Assembly: GCF_011044175.1 (NCBI RefSeq)
Contig: NZ_CP049057.1
Location: forward strand, 2,991,501-3,055,500
DNA length: 64,000 nt
Direction: 5' to 3'
DNA from: Rasiella rasia
GTDB lineage: Bacteria > Bacteroidota > Bacteroidia > Flavobacteriales > Flavobacteriaceae
Position 1 is the stretch's first letter. Every line of letters starts with the position of its first letter. The position numbers were made by a program, and so were the translations under genes. Below the pieces are notes generated by a model. It saw nothing but the letters and a program-made list of their open reading frames with translations, was not told where the DNA came from and did no database searches. Shown here piece by piece: positions 19,434 through 27,766 of this stretch.

Positions 19434-19925
19434 CTATCGAGCGAGCTCAATAACTTCTAAATTCTTTATTTCTCTCCCGTCAATTTCAAAACGAAGCATT
19501 GTACGTACTTTATGAAATCCGTGTTTACCAATAGCCCCAGGATTCATATGTAGGAGGTTTAACTTCTTGTCTGGCATTACCTTTAAAATATGAGAATGTC
19601 CCGTAATAAAGAGGCGAGGAGTGTTAATTTTTAAGGCTTCGCGTATGCGTTTATTATAATGTCCTGGGTAGCCACCAATATGGGTAATCCACACAGATAC
19701 TTTTTCACACATAAATTTATTGTCTAAAGGGAATTCTGTTCTTGCTTCGGCAGTATCTATATTACCGTAAACAGCTCTAAGTGGTCGTAGACTCTTTAAT
19801 GTATCTGTAACTTTTAAATCGCCAATGTCACCTGCATGCCATACCTCATCGGCTTGCTTCACATATTTTAATACCATATCGTCAATAAAACTATGGGTGT
19901 CGCTAAGGAGTAAAATTTTGGTCAA
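19434..19925 (-). CDS. YfcE/MJ0936-type metallophosphoesterase
   Basis: 163 residues from TTG at 19925. A longer reading from ATG at 19976 exists, but a -7 box (19940-19947) lies inside that extension and the family start is TKILLLSDTHS, so TTG is preferred. Metal motifs are all present: LLLSDTH, HAGDIGD, YGNID, ITGHSH, and an MNPGAIG end. These enzymes are two-metal phosphodiesterases. The substrate is not known. Confidence 0.88.
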   Translation of the reverse strand: MTKILLLSDTHSFIDDMVLKYVKQADEVWHAGDIGDLKVTDTLKSLRPLRAVYGNIDTAEARTEFPLDNKFMCEKVSVWITHIGGYPGHYNKRIREALKINTPRLFITGHSHILKVMPDKKLNLLHMNPGAIGKHGFHKVRTMLRFEIDGREIKNLEVIELAR

Positions 19926-19939
19926 GTAATTCTTTTCAA

Positions 19940-19947
19940 CAAAGATA
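19940..19947 (-). promoter_or_regulatory. -7 box that decides the phosphoesterase start
   Basis: Minus-strand TATCTTTG, exact consensus, 14 bases before the TTG start at 19925 and downstream of the rejected ATG. Confidence 0.55.
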
Positions 19948-20012
19948 ATTTTATTTTGCTGCTCTTCAACTAACATTAAGAAATCTCCAAGCTTCGGTCT
20001 TTAATCATTTTG

Positions 20013-20020
20013 TATTTTTG
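20013..20020 (+). promoter_or_regulatory. -7 box of truA
   Basis: TATTTTTG, exact consensus, 21 bases before the truA start. Confidence 0.6.
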
Positions 20021-20041
20021 CTGAAATTTTAATTCTCAAGA

Positions 20042-20791
20042 TTGCGTTACTTTTTTGAAATAGCCTACAACGGAACAAACTATCATGGTTGGCAAATTCA
20101 GCCAGAAGCTATAAGTGTGCAAGGTGTTTTGGAACAAACGCTATCCACATTTTTTAGAACCGACATAAAAATTATTGGGGCAGGAAGAACAGACACAGGT
20201 GTACACGCCAAACAAATATTTGCGCATACAGACATAGATGCCATTTCGAATATTGAGGAGACAAAGTTTAAACTAAACTCATTTTTGCCAAAGGATATTT
20301 CCGTAGAGAGCATTCGGCAGGTGAATGATACGGCTCATGCTAGATTTGATGCTACCGAAAGAGAATACCAGTACTTTATTGCGTTGCGTAAAGATCCATT
20401 TCAGCAAGAATTGGCCTACCAAATTTATCAAACACCTAATGTTGACTTAATGAACGAGGCGGCTAAAATCCTATTAGGCTATAGTGATTTTCAATGCTTT
20501 TCACGTTCTAACACCGACGTAAAGACTTACCTTTGTGATATTACCAAGGCGGTGTGGGAAATAGATCAGAAAGGGTTGCGTTTCACTATAACTGCCAATC
20601 GTTTTTTGCGAAATATGGTACGAGCGATTGTAGGAACACTCTTAGACGTAGGTTTCGGTAAGACAAGCTTGGCAGAATTGCATGAGATTATTGCTAGTAA
20701 AGACAGAAAAAATGCAGGAGCTTCGGCACCAGCACACGGTCTTTACCTAACAAAAGTGACGTATCCTAATACAATTTTTATAAAAAATTAA
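20042..20791 (+). CDS. truA: tRNA pseudouridine(38-40) synthase TruA
   Basis: 249 residues, starting at TTG 20042, after which the conserved RYFFEIAYNGTNYHGWQIQP begins at once. The catalytic Asp is in GAGRTDTGVHA. RFLRNMVRAIVGTLLDVGFG near the C-terminus is the family's conserved RNA-binding core. It modifies the anticodon arm of many tRNAs. The ABC transporter gene follows after 21 bases and is probably cotranscribed. Confidence 0.95.
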   Translation: MRYFFEIAYNGTNYHGWQIQPEAISVQGVLEQTLSTFFRTDIKIIGAGRTDTGVHAKQIFAHTDIDAISNIEETKFKLNSFLPKDISVESIRQVNDTAHARFDATEREYQYFIALRKDPFQQELAYQIYQTPNVDLMNEAAKILLGYSDFQCFSRSNTDVKTYLCDITKAVWEIDQKGLRFTITANRFLRNMVRAIVGTLLDVGFGKTSLAELHEIIASKDRKNAGASAPAHGLYLTKVTYPNTIFIKN

Positions 20792-20812
20792 AAGCCCCAA
20801 CTAGACACAACT

Positions 20813-22579
20813 ATGGCCAAAGATTCAGGTAAGGCATTCGATTTTAAATTATTTAGAAGGCTGTTGGCATTTACCAACACATACCGTCTTACCTTCTACT
20901 TTGTAGCGTTCGCAGCTATTGCTATGTCTGGATTGGCAGTGCTAACCCCACATCTATTGCAACAGGCTATAGACAATGCCCTTTTTAATAAAGACTTGCC
21001 GTTGTTACAATACTATCTAATGGCAATGTTGGCAGTACTGTTATTGGAAGTATTGTTTCAGTTTTCGTTTATTTTTTACGCTAATTGGCTTGGGCAAAAT
21101 GTAATTAAAGATATTAGAGTAAAGCTCTTTAAGCTTATGACCAGCTTTAAGATGCAGTACTACGATAAAAGTGCTGTGGGACGCCTAACAACACGCGCGG
21201 TAAACGATATTGAAACCATCTCATCTATTTTTAGTCAAGGACTTTTTATGATTATAAGTGACTTGCTAAAAATGGCTGCCATTGCTGGATTTATGCTGTA
21301 TAAAAGCTGGCGTCTGTCATTGATTATTTTTGCAGTACTCCCTCTTATTTTGTATGCTACACGCGTGTTTCAGCGAGCCATGAAGGTGGCATTTGAAGAG
21401 GTTAGAAATCAAGTGGCAAACCTAAATTCTTTTGTTCAGGAGCGAATAACAGGAATGAAGATTGTTCAGATTTTTACAAGAGAAGCTACCGAGCACAAGC
21501 GATTTAATGAAATTAATCAGAAACACAAAAAGGCTTGGGTAAAAACAGTTTGGTACAACTCTATCTTTTTTCCTATTGCTGAAATGGCCTCGAGTATTGC
21601 TATAGGTCTTGTGGTTTGGTATGGTGGTTTAAATGCAGCCGAAGGTGGAGTGATTACATTGGGAATAGTAACTGCCTTCATTCAGTATTCTCAAATGTTA
21701 TTTAGGCCGTTACGCCAAATTGCAGATAAGTTTAATACGTTGCAAATGGGTATGGTTGCTGCCAACCGTGTTTTCGGAATTTTAGATACAGAGTCGCATA
21801 TCTCTAACAAAGGAACCGAACTATTAACCAACGCTAAGGGCTCTATTTCTTTCAAGAATGTGCGTTTTGGCTACAATGAAAACGAAGAGGTAATTAAAGA
21901 TATTTCTTTTGAAGTCTATCCTGGAGAAACGGTTGCTATAGTTGGAGCTACTGGAGCCGGGAAATCTACAATTATTAATTTGTTAAATCGATTTTACGAA
22001 ATTAACAGCGGGACAATTTCGATAGATAAAACCGATATAAAAGAGTATACCATAACTTCATTAAGAAGTCAGATTGCGGTGGTGCTACAAGATGTATTTT
22101 TATTTGCAGATACTATTTTAAACAATATCACGCTAAATGATGCGACCATTTCCGAAGAAGAAGTAATTGCTGCAGCAAAAGAAATAGGCGTACATAAATT
22201 TATAAAATCATTGCCTAATGGGTACCACTACAATGTAAAGGAACGCGGGAGTATGCTTTCTTCTGGTCAGCGCCAACTCATAGCCTTTTTAAGAGCATAT
22301 GTGAGTAATCCAAGTATTTTGATTTTAGACGAAGCAACTTCTTCTATAGACACCTATTCTGAAGAAATGATACAGGCAGCCACAGACAAAATTACGGAAG
22401 GGCGCACTTCTATTGTTATTGCGCACCGATTGGCTACCATAAAAAAGGCAGACAAGATTTTGGTGATGGATGCCGGTAAAATTGTAGAATCAGGCACACA
22501 TAAAGAGTTGCTTGCACTGCCAAATGGGTACTACAAAAATCTCTACGAAGTCCAGTTTATGATAGAAGAGGCGATATAG
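20813..22579 (+). CDS. ABC exporter, fused permease and ATPase (MsbA-like)
   Basis: 588 residues, the half-transporter layout. Residues about 1-320 are the six-helix exporter membrane domain; 340-588 are the nucleotide-binding domain with Walker A GATGAGKST, signature LSSGQRQ (a variant of LSGGQ with Ser for Gly) and Walker B ILILDEATSSID, then the H-loop IAHRLATI. It would act as a homodimer in the inner membrane. Lipid or drug export is possible; the cargo is not shown. The last 37 bases overlap the convergent DUF3667 gene. Confidence 0.93.
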   Translation: MAKDSGKAFDFKLFRRLLAFTNTYRLTFYFVAFAAIAMSGLAVLTPHLLQQAIDNALFNKDLPLLQYYLMAMLAVLLLEVLFQFSFIFYANWLGQNVIKDIRVKLFKLMTSFKMQYYDKSAVGRLTTRAVNDIETISSIFSQGLFMIISDLLKMAAIAGFMLYKSWRLSLIIFAVLPLILYATRVFQRAMKVAFEEVRNQVANLNSFVQERITGMKIVQIFTREATEHKRFNEINQKHKKAWVKTVWYNSIFFPIAEMASSIAIGLVVWYGGLNAAEGGVITLGIVTAFIQYSQMLFRPLRQIADKFNTLQMGMVAANRVFGILDTESHISNKGTELLTNAKGSISFKNVRFGYNENEEVIKDISFEVYPGETVAIVGATGAGKSTIINLLNRFYEINSGTISIDKTDIKEYTITSLRSQIAVVLQDVFLFADTILNNITLNDATISEEEVIAAAKEIGVHKFIKSLPNGYHYNVKERGSMLSSGQRQLIAFLRAYVSNPSILILDEATSSIDTYSEEMIQAATDKITEGRTSIVIAHRLATIKKADKILVMDAGKIVESGTHKELLALPNGYYKNLYEVQFMIEEAI

Positions 22580-23388
22580 CTTATGCCTTGTTGCGCTTTT
22601 TGCATTTCCATTAACTCCTGTAATGATATCTGCCCAGAAAGTAAAAGAACAACCCACATGCCTATTCCTGCTGCAATTATAAACGGAATTAAAATAACTA
22701 TGAATAATAACGTTTTTAGAAATATTTGCCAAAAAGATAACGAGTACAAGGTTTTAAATAAATAGGCAAAATAAATAATATTAACGAAGGTGATTAGACC
22801 TGCGATAGTACCGAACACTGATTCAAACCAAATTGTTGCAAAATAAATTATCGTAGCAGATATTGAAATATGTGCTTGTCCGTAGGTGTTAATTATTAAG
22901 TGCTCGAAATAATTATATTTCTTGTTTTTAAGGAAAACTAATTTAGAAATTAATGCTAAAAAGGGAATAAATAGGAAAAATAATAAGGATTGGTATTTTA
23001 GAGTAATGTTATTGATTTTATGCGACAATTCATTTTGAATTTCAGCACCGTTCATTGAAGTAGAAATAGTTGACATAGCAGCCCCATAATCCTCGATAAA
23101 AAAGAATAAAAACAATCCAAACAGGGTTACAGCAACGGTCATATATCCAAATGGGTTGATATATCTTTTTCTAACCCCATTAACAAAACCATCAACTACT
23201 TTTTTTGGTCGTATAAATAAATCGATAAAAGTATGTAAGGGCCTGTTGTTTTCAAGGTTCAGAACATGTTCTCTTACTTCAAATAGTAAAGTAGAAAACG
23301 TAAGGCGCTGAGTAATGACTTTAGCTCCACAAGCACTACAGAATTTATCATTTTCTTTTAGGAGCTGTTTACAGTTTTTACATTCCAT
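22543..23388 (-). CDS. DUF3667 membrane protein with N-terminal zinc ribbon
   Basis: 281 residues. The first 25 residues are a zinc-ribbon-like CxxC...CxxC (ECKNCKQLLKENDKFCSACG). RPKKVVDGFVNGVRKRYINP is the DUF3667 signature, and five hydrophobic segments follow. Function unknown. It begins 2 bases after the cdaA stop on the same strand, so it is likely made with the c-di-AMP synthase. Its end overlaps the ABC exporter gene by 37 bases in the opposite direction. Confidence 0.82.
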   Translation of the reverse strand: MECKNCKQLLKENDKFCSACGAKVITQRLTFSTLLFEVREHVLNLENNRPLHTFIDLFIRPKKVVDGFVNGVRKRYINPFGYMTVAVTLFGLFLFFFIEDYGAAMSTISTSMNGAEIQNELSHKINNITLKYQSLLFFLFIPFLALISKLVFLKNKKYNYFEHLIINTYGQAHISISATIIYFATIWFESVFGTIAGLITFVNIIYFAYLFKTLYSLSFWQIFLKTLLFIVILIPFIIAAGIGMWVVLLLSGQISLQELMEMQKAQQGISYIASSIINWTS

Positions 23389-23390
23389 GG

Positions 23391-24164
23391 TTAGTTCAAA
23401 TCTTGTGTAAGTTGTTGTTGTAAATCTTCTGTATGTTCAAAAAGCACAAAGTCTCCTTCTTTTAGATACGATATTTGCCCATTTTCTTCGCTTACCACCA
23501 AACAAAGTGCGTCGGTTTTTTCGGTGATTCCCACAGCGGCTCTATGTCTGAGTCCAAATCGTTGGGGTATGCGACGATCATTGCTCACTGGAAGTATAAC
23601 TCTAGTTGCTGTTATTGTATTTTCTTCAATCACCATGGCTCCATCATGCAACGGACTGTTTTTATAAAAAACACTTTCAATAATGGGCTGGTTTACCTCA
23701 ATCTTCATCTCGTCACCAGAGTTAGTAATAAAATCTAAACTGTTATTTCGTTTAATAACTATAAGCGCTCCTGTTTGGGATTTACTCATATTTACACATG
23801 CTTTTAAAATAGCTTCTACTTCAGTTTTATTCTCTTTTTCTGAAGAAAATAAATTGAATTTTCTCAACATTTTTTTACGGGCTGCAAAGTTGGTAGAGCC
23901 TAGCATGAGTAAAAACTTTCGTATTTCCTGCTGAAAAACTACGATTAAAGCAAACATTCCAACACCTAGAAATCCGCCAAGAATTTTACTTAGCAACTCC
24001 ATCTGAAGTAATTCGGTTAGCCTCCAAATAGCATAGATAATTACAATACCTACAAAAATATTGATGGCTACAGTACCGCGAACCAACTTATACAGATAGT
24101 ACATCAAAAATGCAACTAGCACGATGTCTATTCCGTCAATGATACGTATGTCAAAAAAGTCCAA
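23391..24164 (-). CDS. cdaA: Diadenylate cyclase CdaA (c-di-AMP synthase)
   Basis: 257 residues. Three hydrophobic segments at residues about 8-80 precede the DAC domain. The catalytic motifs are present: SPLHDGAMVI (DGA) and GLRHRAAVGITE (RHR). It condenses two ATP to c-di-AMP, a second messenger for osmotic and cell-wall control. It is 35 bases after folP on the same strand. No cdaR or glmM is adjacent, unlike Firmicutes. Confidence 0.94.
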   Translation of the reverse strand: MDFFDIRIIDGIDIVLVAFLMYYLYKLVRGTVAINIFVGIVIIYAIWRLTELLQMELLSKILGGFLGVGMFALIVVFQQEIRKFLLMLGSTNFAARKKMLRKFNLFSSEKENKTEVEAILKACVNMSKSQTGALIVIKRNNSLDFITNSGDEMKIEVNQPIIESVFYKNSPLHDGAMVIEENTITATRVILPVSNDRRIPQRFGLRHRAAVGITEKTDALCLVVSEENGQISYLKEGDFVLFEHTEDLQQQLTQDLN

Positions 24165-24199
24165 AAGGGCGGTGCGTTTAGGTGGTTAAAGGTATAAAA

Positions 24200-25033
24200 T
24201 TAGTCTGTATTGTTCATTGCATGTAACAAGGTTACACATTCAACGGCTTCTTTTACGTCGTGTACTCGTAATATACTTGCGCCTTTAAGAAGCGCTACAG
24301 TATTTAGTACTGTGGTTCCGTTTAGGGCTTCTTCTGGGGATGTGTTCAGCGTTTTGTAAATTGTTGATTTTCTTGAAATCCCTACTAAATATGGTGTTTC
24401 TAACGATTTAAACAGCTCTAAATGCTGTAGCAATTCAAAATTATGCTCGGGGGTTTTTGAAAACCCAAAACCAGGATCTGCAATGATATCATTTATGCCA
24501 GCGGCTCTAGCTTTTGCTATTTTTTCCGAAAAATAATACAATACTTCTTTGGTAATATTTTGGTATTGTGCATGAGTATTCATGGATTGAGGAGTCCCTT
24601 TTAGATGCATTAATATATACGGAACACCAAGTTTAGCAACAGTTGTAAACATACCGTCGTCTAGCGAACCACCACTTATGTCGTTTACTAATCCGGCGCC
24701 AGCAGCTATAGCGTTTAGTGCCACCTTGCTTCTAAAAGTGTCTATAGAAAGGTAGGCTTCAGGAAATTCTTTACTAAGGGCCTCAATAGTTGGGACAACA
24801 CGGCTTAATTCTTCTTCTTCGGAAATATGAGTACTTCCTGGTCTGGAGCTGTAACCACCAATGTCTAAAAAAGTAGCGCCATGACGCATCATTTTTTCAG
24901 CTTGAGCAATCACATCTCTCAATATGGTAGTACGACCTCCATCGTAAAACGAATCGGGCGTTACGTTAATTATTCCCATGATTTTAGGAATCGACAGGTC
25001 TACTAAATTACCCTTACAATTAAGTGTGTACAA
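24200..25033 (-). CDS. folP: Dihydropteroate synthase
   Basis: 277 residues, usual length. PKIMGIINVTPDSFYDGGR is the N-terminal DHPS signature; FLDIGGYSSRPGS is the second; VNDISGG, the IADPGFGFSKT loop and GISRKS are also present. It joins p-aminobenzoate to the pterin in folate synthesis and is the sulfonamide target. First gene of the folP-cdaA-DUF3667 run; divergent from the DUF1599 gene with 52 bases between. Confidence 0.96.
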   Translation of the reverse strand: MYTLNCKGNLVDLSIPKIMGIINVTPDSFYDGGRTTILRDVIAQAEKMMRHGATFLDIGGYSSRPGSTHISEEEELSRVVPTIEALSKEFPEAYLSIDTFRSKVALNAIAAGAGLVNDISGGSLDDGMFTTVAKLGVPYILMHLKGTPQSMNTHAQYQNITKEVLYYFSEKIAKARAAGINDIIADPGFGFSKTPEHNFELLQHLELFKSLETPYLVGISRKSTIYKTLNTSPEEALNGTTVLNTVALLKGASILRVHDVKEAVECVTLLHAMNNTD

Positions 25034-25085
25034 TTTTCTATTTTAAGATATTTAAGCGAAATTTACGCAAATTCTAACGAACCAT

Positions 25086-25652
25086 ATGGTAGATACTTCA
25101 GAACAATATAATGAGGTGATAGAAACCTGTCGCACCTTGTTCATAAACAAGATGAAAGATTATGGTAGTGCGTGGCGTATTTTAAGGTTGCCATCGCTTA
25201 CCGATCAGATTTTTATAAAAGCGCAGCGCATTCGTGGGCTCCAACAGAACGTAGAACAGAAAGTAGAGGAGGGTCAAGAAAGCGAATTTATTGGTATTAT
25301 AAATTATAGTATTATGGCGCTGGTACAAATTGAAAAGGGCGTTGTAGAACAACCTGATCTTTCACTAGAAGAAGCTACCCAATGTTATGACGAACAAGTG
25401 GCGGTTACTAAACAATTGATGTTAGATAAAAACCACGATTATGGCGAAGCTTGGCGTGATATGCGCGTGAGTAGTCTAACAGATCTAATACTTCAGAAAC
25501 TACTTCGAGTAAAACAAATAGAAGATAACCAAGGACAAACGTTAGTTAGCGAAGGTATAGATGCAAATTACCAGGACATGATTAATTATGCGGTGTTCGC
25601 CCTTATTTTGATCGCACAAAATAGTGCAAGTGCCAAAATTTCAAAATCATAA
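25086..25652 (+). CDS. DUF1599 domain protein (two repeats)
   Basis: 188 residues made of two copies of one domain. Copy 1 has NKMKDYGSAWRILRLPSLTD, copy 2 has DKNHDYGEAWRDMRVSSLTD, each followed by a helix ILQK or IFIK with basic residues. This is the standard DUF1599 layout in Bacteroidota. It is often near folP. Function unknown. Confidence 0.88.
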   Translation: MVDTSEQYNEVIETCRTLFINKMKDYGSAWRILRLPSLTDQIFIKAQRIRGLQQNVEQKVEEGQESEFIGIINYSIMALVQIEKGVVEQPDLSLEEATQCYDEQVAVTKQLMLDKNHDYGEAWRDMRVSSLTDLILQKLLRVKQIEDNQGQTLVSEGIDANYQDMINYAVFALILIAQNSASAKISKS

Positions 25653-25664
25653 ATTCTAAAATCA

Positions 25665-25980
25665 ATGTCTCAAATAAATGATTTTGAAAATCGCACGTTT
25701 CAATTTGCTAAAGATTGTAGATGGGTCGTAAACGACTTAAATTCTTTTATTTTTAACACTGAAGATGGAAAACAGCTAATAAAGTTGTCAGGCTCGATAA
25801 GGGTAAATTAGATTGAAGCCAATAAAAAAAACTTGAGGCAAAAGACTGTTGGTTTAGATAAAAAATAACGAGGAAAGAAGTAAAAGAATCGCGATATTGG
25901 CTTAGGCTTTAAAAGTAATACTCAGACAAGATCAAATTAATGAACTTATAAGTGAGTCTGAATAACTAAAGAAAATTTAT
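25665..25980 (+). pseudogene. Remnant of a four-helix-bundle (23S rRNA intervening-sequence type) protein
   Basis: From ATG 25665 the frame gives an N-terminus close to the family (DFENRTFQFAKDCRWVV, then TEDGKQLIKLSGSI) and stops at a TAG. Beyond the stop the same family continues in pieces: IEANK right after it, then in another frame RKEVKESRYWLRL near 25880, and after one more shift KVILRQDQINELISESE near 25910-25962. A further in-frame stop precedes LKKI. At least one nonsense change and two frame changes are needed to explain this, so the gene is dead. It fills the otherwise empty 400 bases between DUF1599 and the BT_3928 gene. Confidence 0.85.
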
Positions 25981-26031
25981 CTGCCATCTTTATAAAATTC
26001 GAATAAATCCCTTTTTTGGAATTTGGATTTT

Positions 26032-26039
26032 TAATTTTG
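26032..26039 (+). promoter_or_regulatory. -7 box of the BT_3928-like operon
   Basis: TAATTTTG, exact consensus, 17 bases before the ATG. Confidence 0.5.
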
Positions 26040-26056
26040 GTGCTTATTTATACATT

Positions 26057-27766
26057 ATGAAATACATTGTAGGCTTTCTTAGAATATTTGTTGGAATCTT
26101 TTTCATTATTAGCGGCTTTATTAAGTTAAACGACCCCGTAGGATTTTCGTTTAAATTGAAAGATTACTTCGCTCCAGATGTACTTAATTTAGAGTTTTTA
26201 GTGCCTTTTGCCTTAGCCATTGCAATTTTTGTGGTCATTTTTGAAGTGCTATTAGGTATTATGCTCATAGTAGGATATGCTAAAAAGTTTACGCTTTGGA
26301 GCCTGCTACTTATGATTCTGTTCTTTACTTTTTTAACGTTTTACTCTGCGTATTTCAATAAAGTTACAGACTGTGGTTGCTTCGGAGATGCCTTAAAATT
26401 AACTCCTTGGGAGTCGTTTTGGAAAGATGTGGTGTTAAGTATAATGATTCTTATACTCTTCTTCGGAAAACGTCATATACAACCCTTCTTTTCAAAGTTT
26501 GGAAGAACCATCATTGTTTTTGTGTGTTTTATAGCCAGTATGGCGTTTGCATATTATGTCCTACAACACCTGCCGTGGATAGATTTTAGAGCGTATAAAA
26601 TAGGTGCTAATATTCAAGAAGGAATGGAAGTGCCTGAAGGCGCCCCGAAACCAATCTTTGAGTACAACTGGAAGTTCAATGTTAACGGCGCAGAAAAAAT
26701 AGTAACCACCAACGGCGATTATCCAGATCAGGAAGGTGAGTTTATTGAAGTTGAAACTACAGAGATTCAGAAGGGGTATGAACCACCTGTGCACGATTTC
26801 AGCATAGAAAGAGAAGATGAAGACTACACTTCACATTTTTTAGAAGCAGAAAACTTAATCGTTGTAATTGCCTATAATCTACAAAACACCGAATTTGATG
26901 GCTTTGCAAATATGCGTACTATCACAGATAAAGCATTGAAATTAGGATATCAAGTAATAGGTCTTTCTGCATCTAGTCAAGAAAAAACCACACAACTTGC
27001 TGAGGATTATAATCTGAATTTCAAATTTTATTTCTGTGATGAAACAACGCTAAAAACTATTGTACGTAGTAATCCAGGGGTCTTAGAGTTACAAAAAGGA
27101 ACTATCACGCAAAAACTTCATTGGAACGATGCGCTAGAGTTAAAACTAGAACAGCAGGAAAAGGCAGCACCTACGTTAGATGTTGGATTAAAGCAGCGAT
27201 TAGATAGTATTGCAATTCTAGATCAGCGGTATCGAAAATTAATGCAGGCAGATACACGAGAAGCGAGAAAGGCGCTAGGTGAAGAAATGGGACTTTCAGA
27301 AGCAGAGTACAATGGAAATCTCTGGGAAATGCAGGAAGTTGTAGATAGTGCCAATATGGTTTTTGTTGATAGGATTTTTAATGAAAAAGGATACCCTGGA
27401 AAATCGTTGGTTGGTGAACCAACAAATACGGCGGCTTGGTATGTATTACAACACAACCCAGATAGAATTTCAGAATACCTTCCAATGATTAAAAAAGCGG
27501 GTGAAGCTGGAGAGCTACCCTTTAGATTAGTAGCCATGATGGAAGACAGATATTTAATGAATCAAGGAAAAATGCAGGTGTATGGTACACAAGGCAGAAC
27601 AGATGATGGCGGTTCTTATATTTGGCCTATTGAAAATCCAGAAACTGTAAACGAACGACGTGAAAAAGCTGGATTTACTCAAACTGTAGAAATGTATGCC
27701 AAAGATTTATTTGGAGAAGATTTCGTATATGAAATACGCACCTTAGAAGATGTAAATCAAGAATAG
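26057..27766 (+). CDS. BT_3928-like DoxX/thioredoxin-fold membrane protein with C-terminal DUF6624 domain
   Basis: 569 residues in three parts. Residues 1-175 have a DoxX/MauE-like four-helix membrane domain (GFIKLNDPVGFSFKLKDYF; TDCGCFGDALKLTPWESFWKD with paired Cys), as in the BT_3928 family. Residues about 255-365 read as a thioredoxin-like fold without CxxC. Residues about 375-545 match DUF6624: a DQRYRKLMQ helix, NEKGYPGKSLVGEPTNTAAW, VLQHNPD, and MEDRYLMNQGKMQVYGTQ. The DUF6624 part as a fusion here is unusual to me. The stop overlaps the GTG start of the permease gene, so they are translationally coupled. Confidence 0.82.
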   Translation: MKYIVGFLRIFVGIFFIISGFIKLNDPVGFSFKLKDYFAPDVLNLEFLVPFALAIAIFVVIFEVLLGIMLIVGYAKKFTLWSLLLMILFFTFLTFYSAYFNKVTDCGCFGDALKLTPWESFWKDVVLSIMILILFFGKRHIQPFFSKFGRTIIVFVCFIASMAFAYYVLQHLPWIDFRAYKIGANIQEGMEVPEGAPKPIFEYNWKFNVNGAEKIVTTNGDYPDQEGEFIEVETTEIQKGYEPPVHDFSIEREDEDYTSHFLEAENLIVVIAYNLQNTEFDGFANMRTITDKALKLGYQVIGLSASSQEKTTQLAEDYNLNFKFYFCDETTLKTIVRSNPGVLELQKGTITQKLHWNDALELKLEQQEKAAPTLDVGLKQRLDSIAILDQRYRKLMQADTREARKALGEEMGLSEAEYNGNLWEMQEVVDSANMVFVDRIFNEKGYPGKSLVGEPTNTAAWYVLQHNPDRISEYLPMIKKAGEAGELPFRLVAMMEDRYLMNQGKMQVYGTQGRTDDGGSYIWPIENPETVNERREKAGFTQTVEMYAKDLFGEDFVYEIRTLEDVNQE

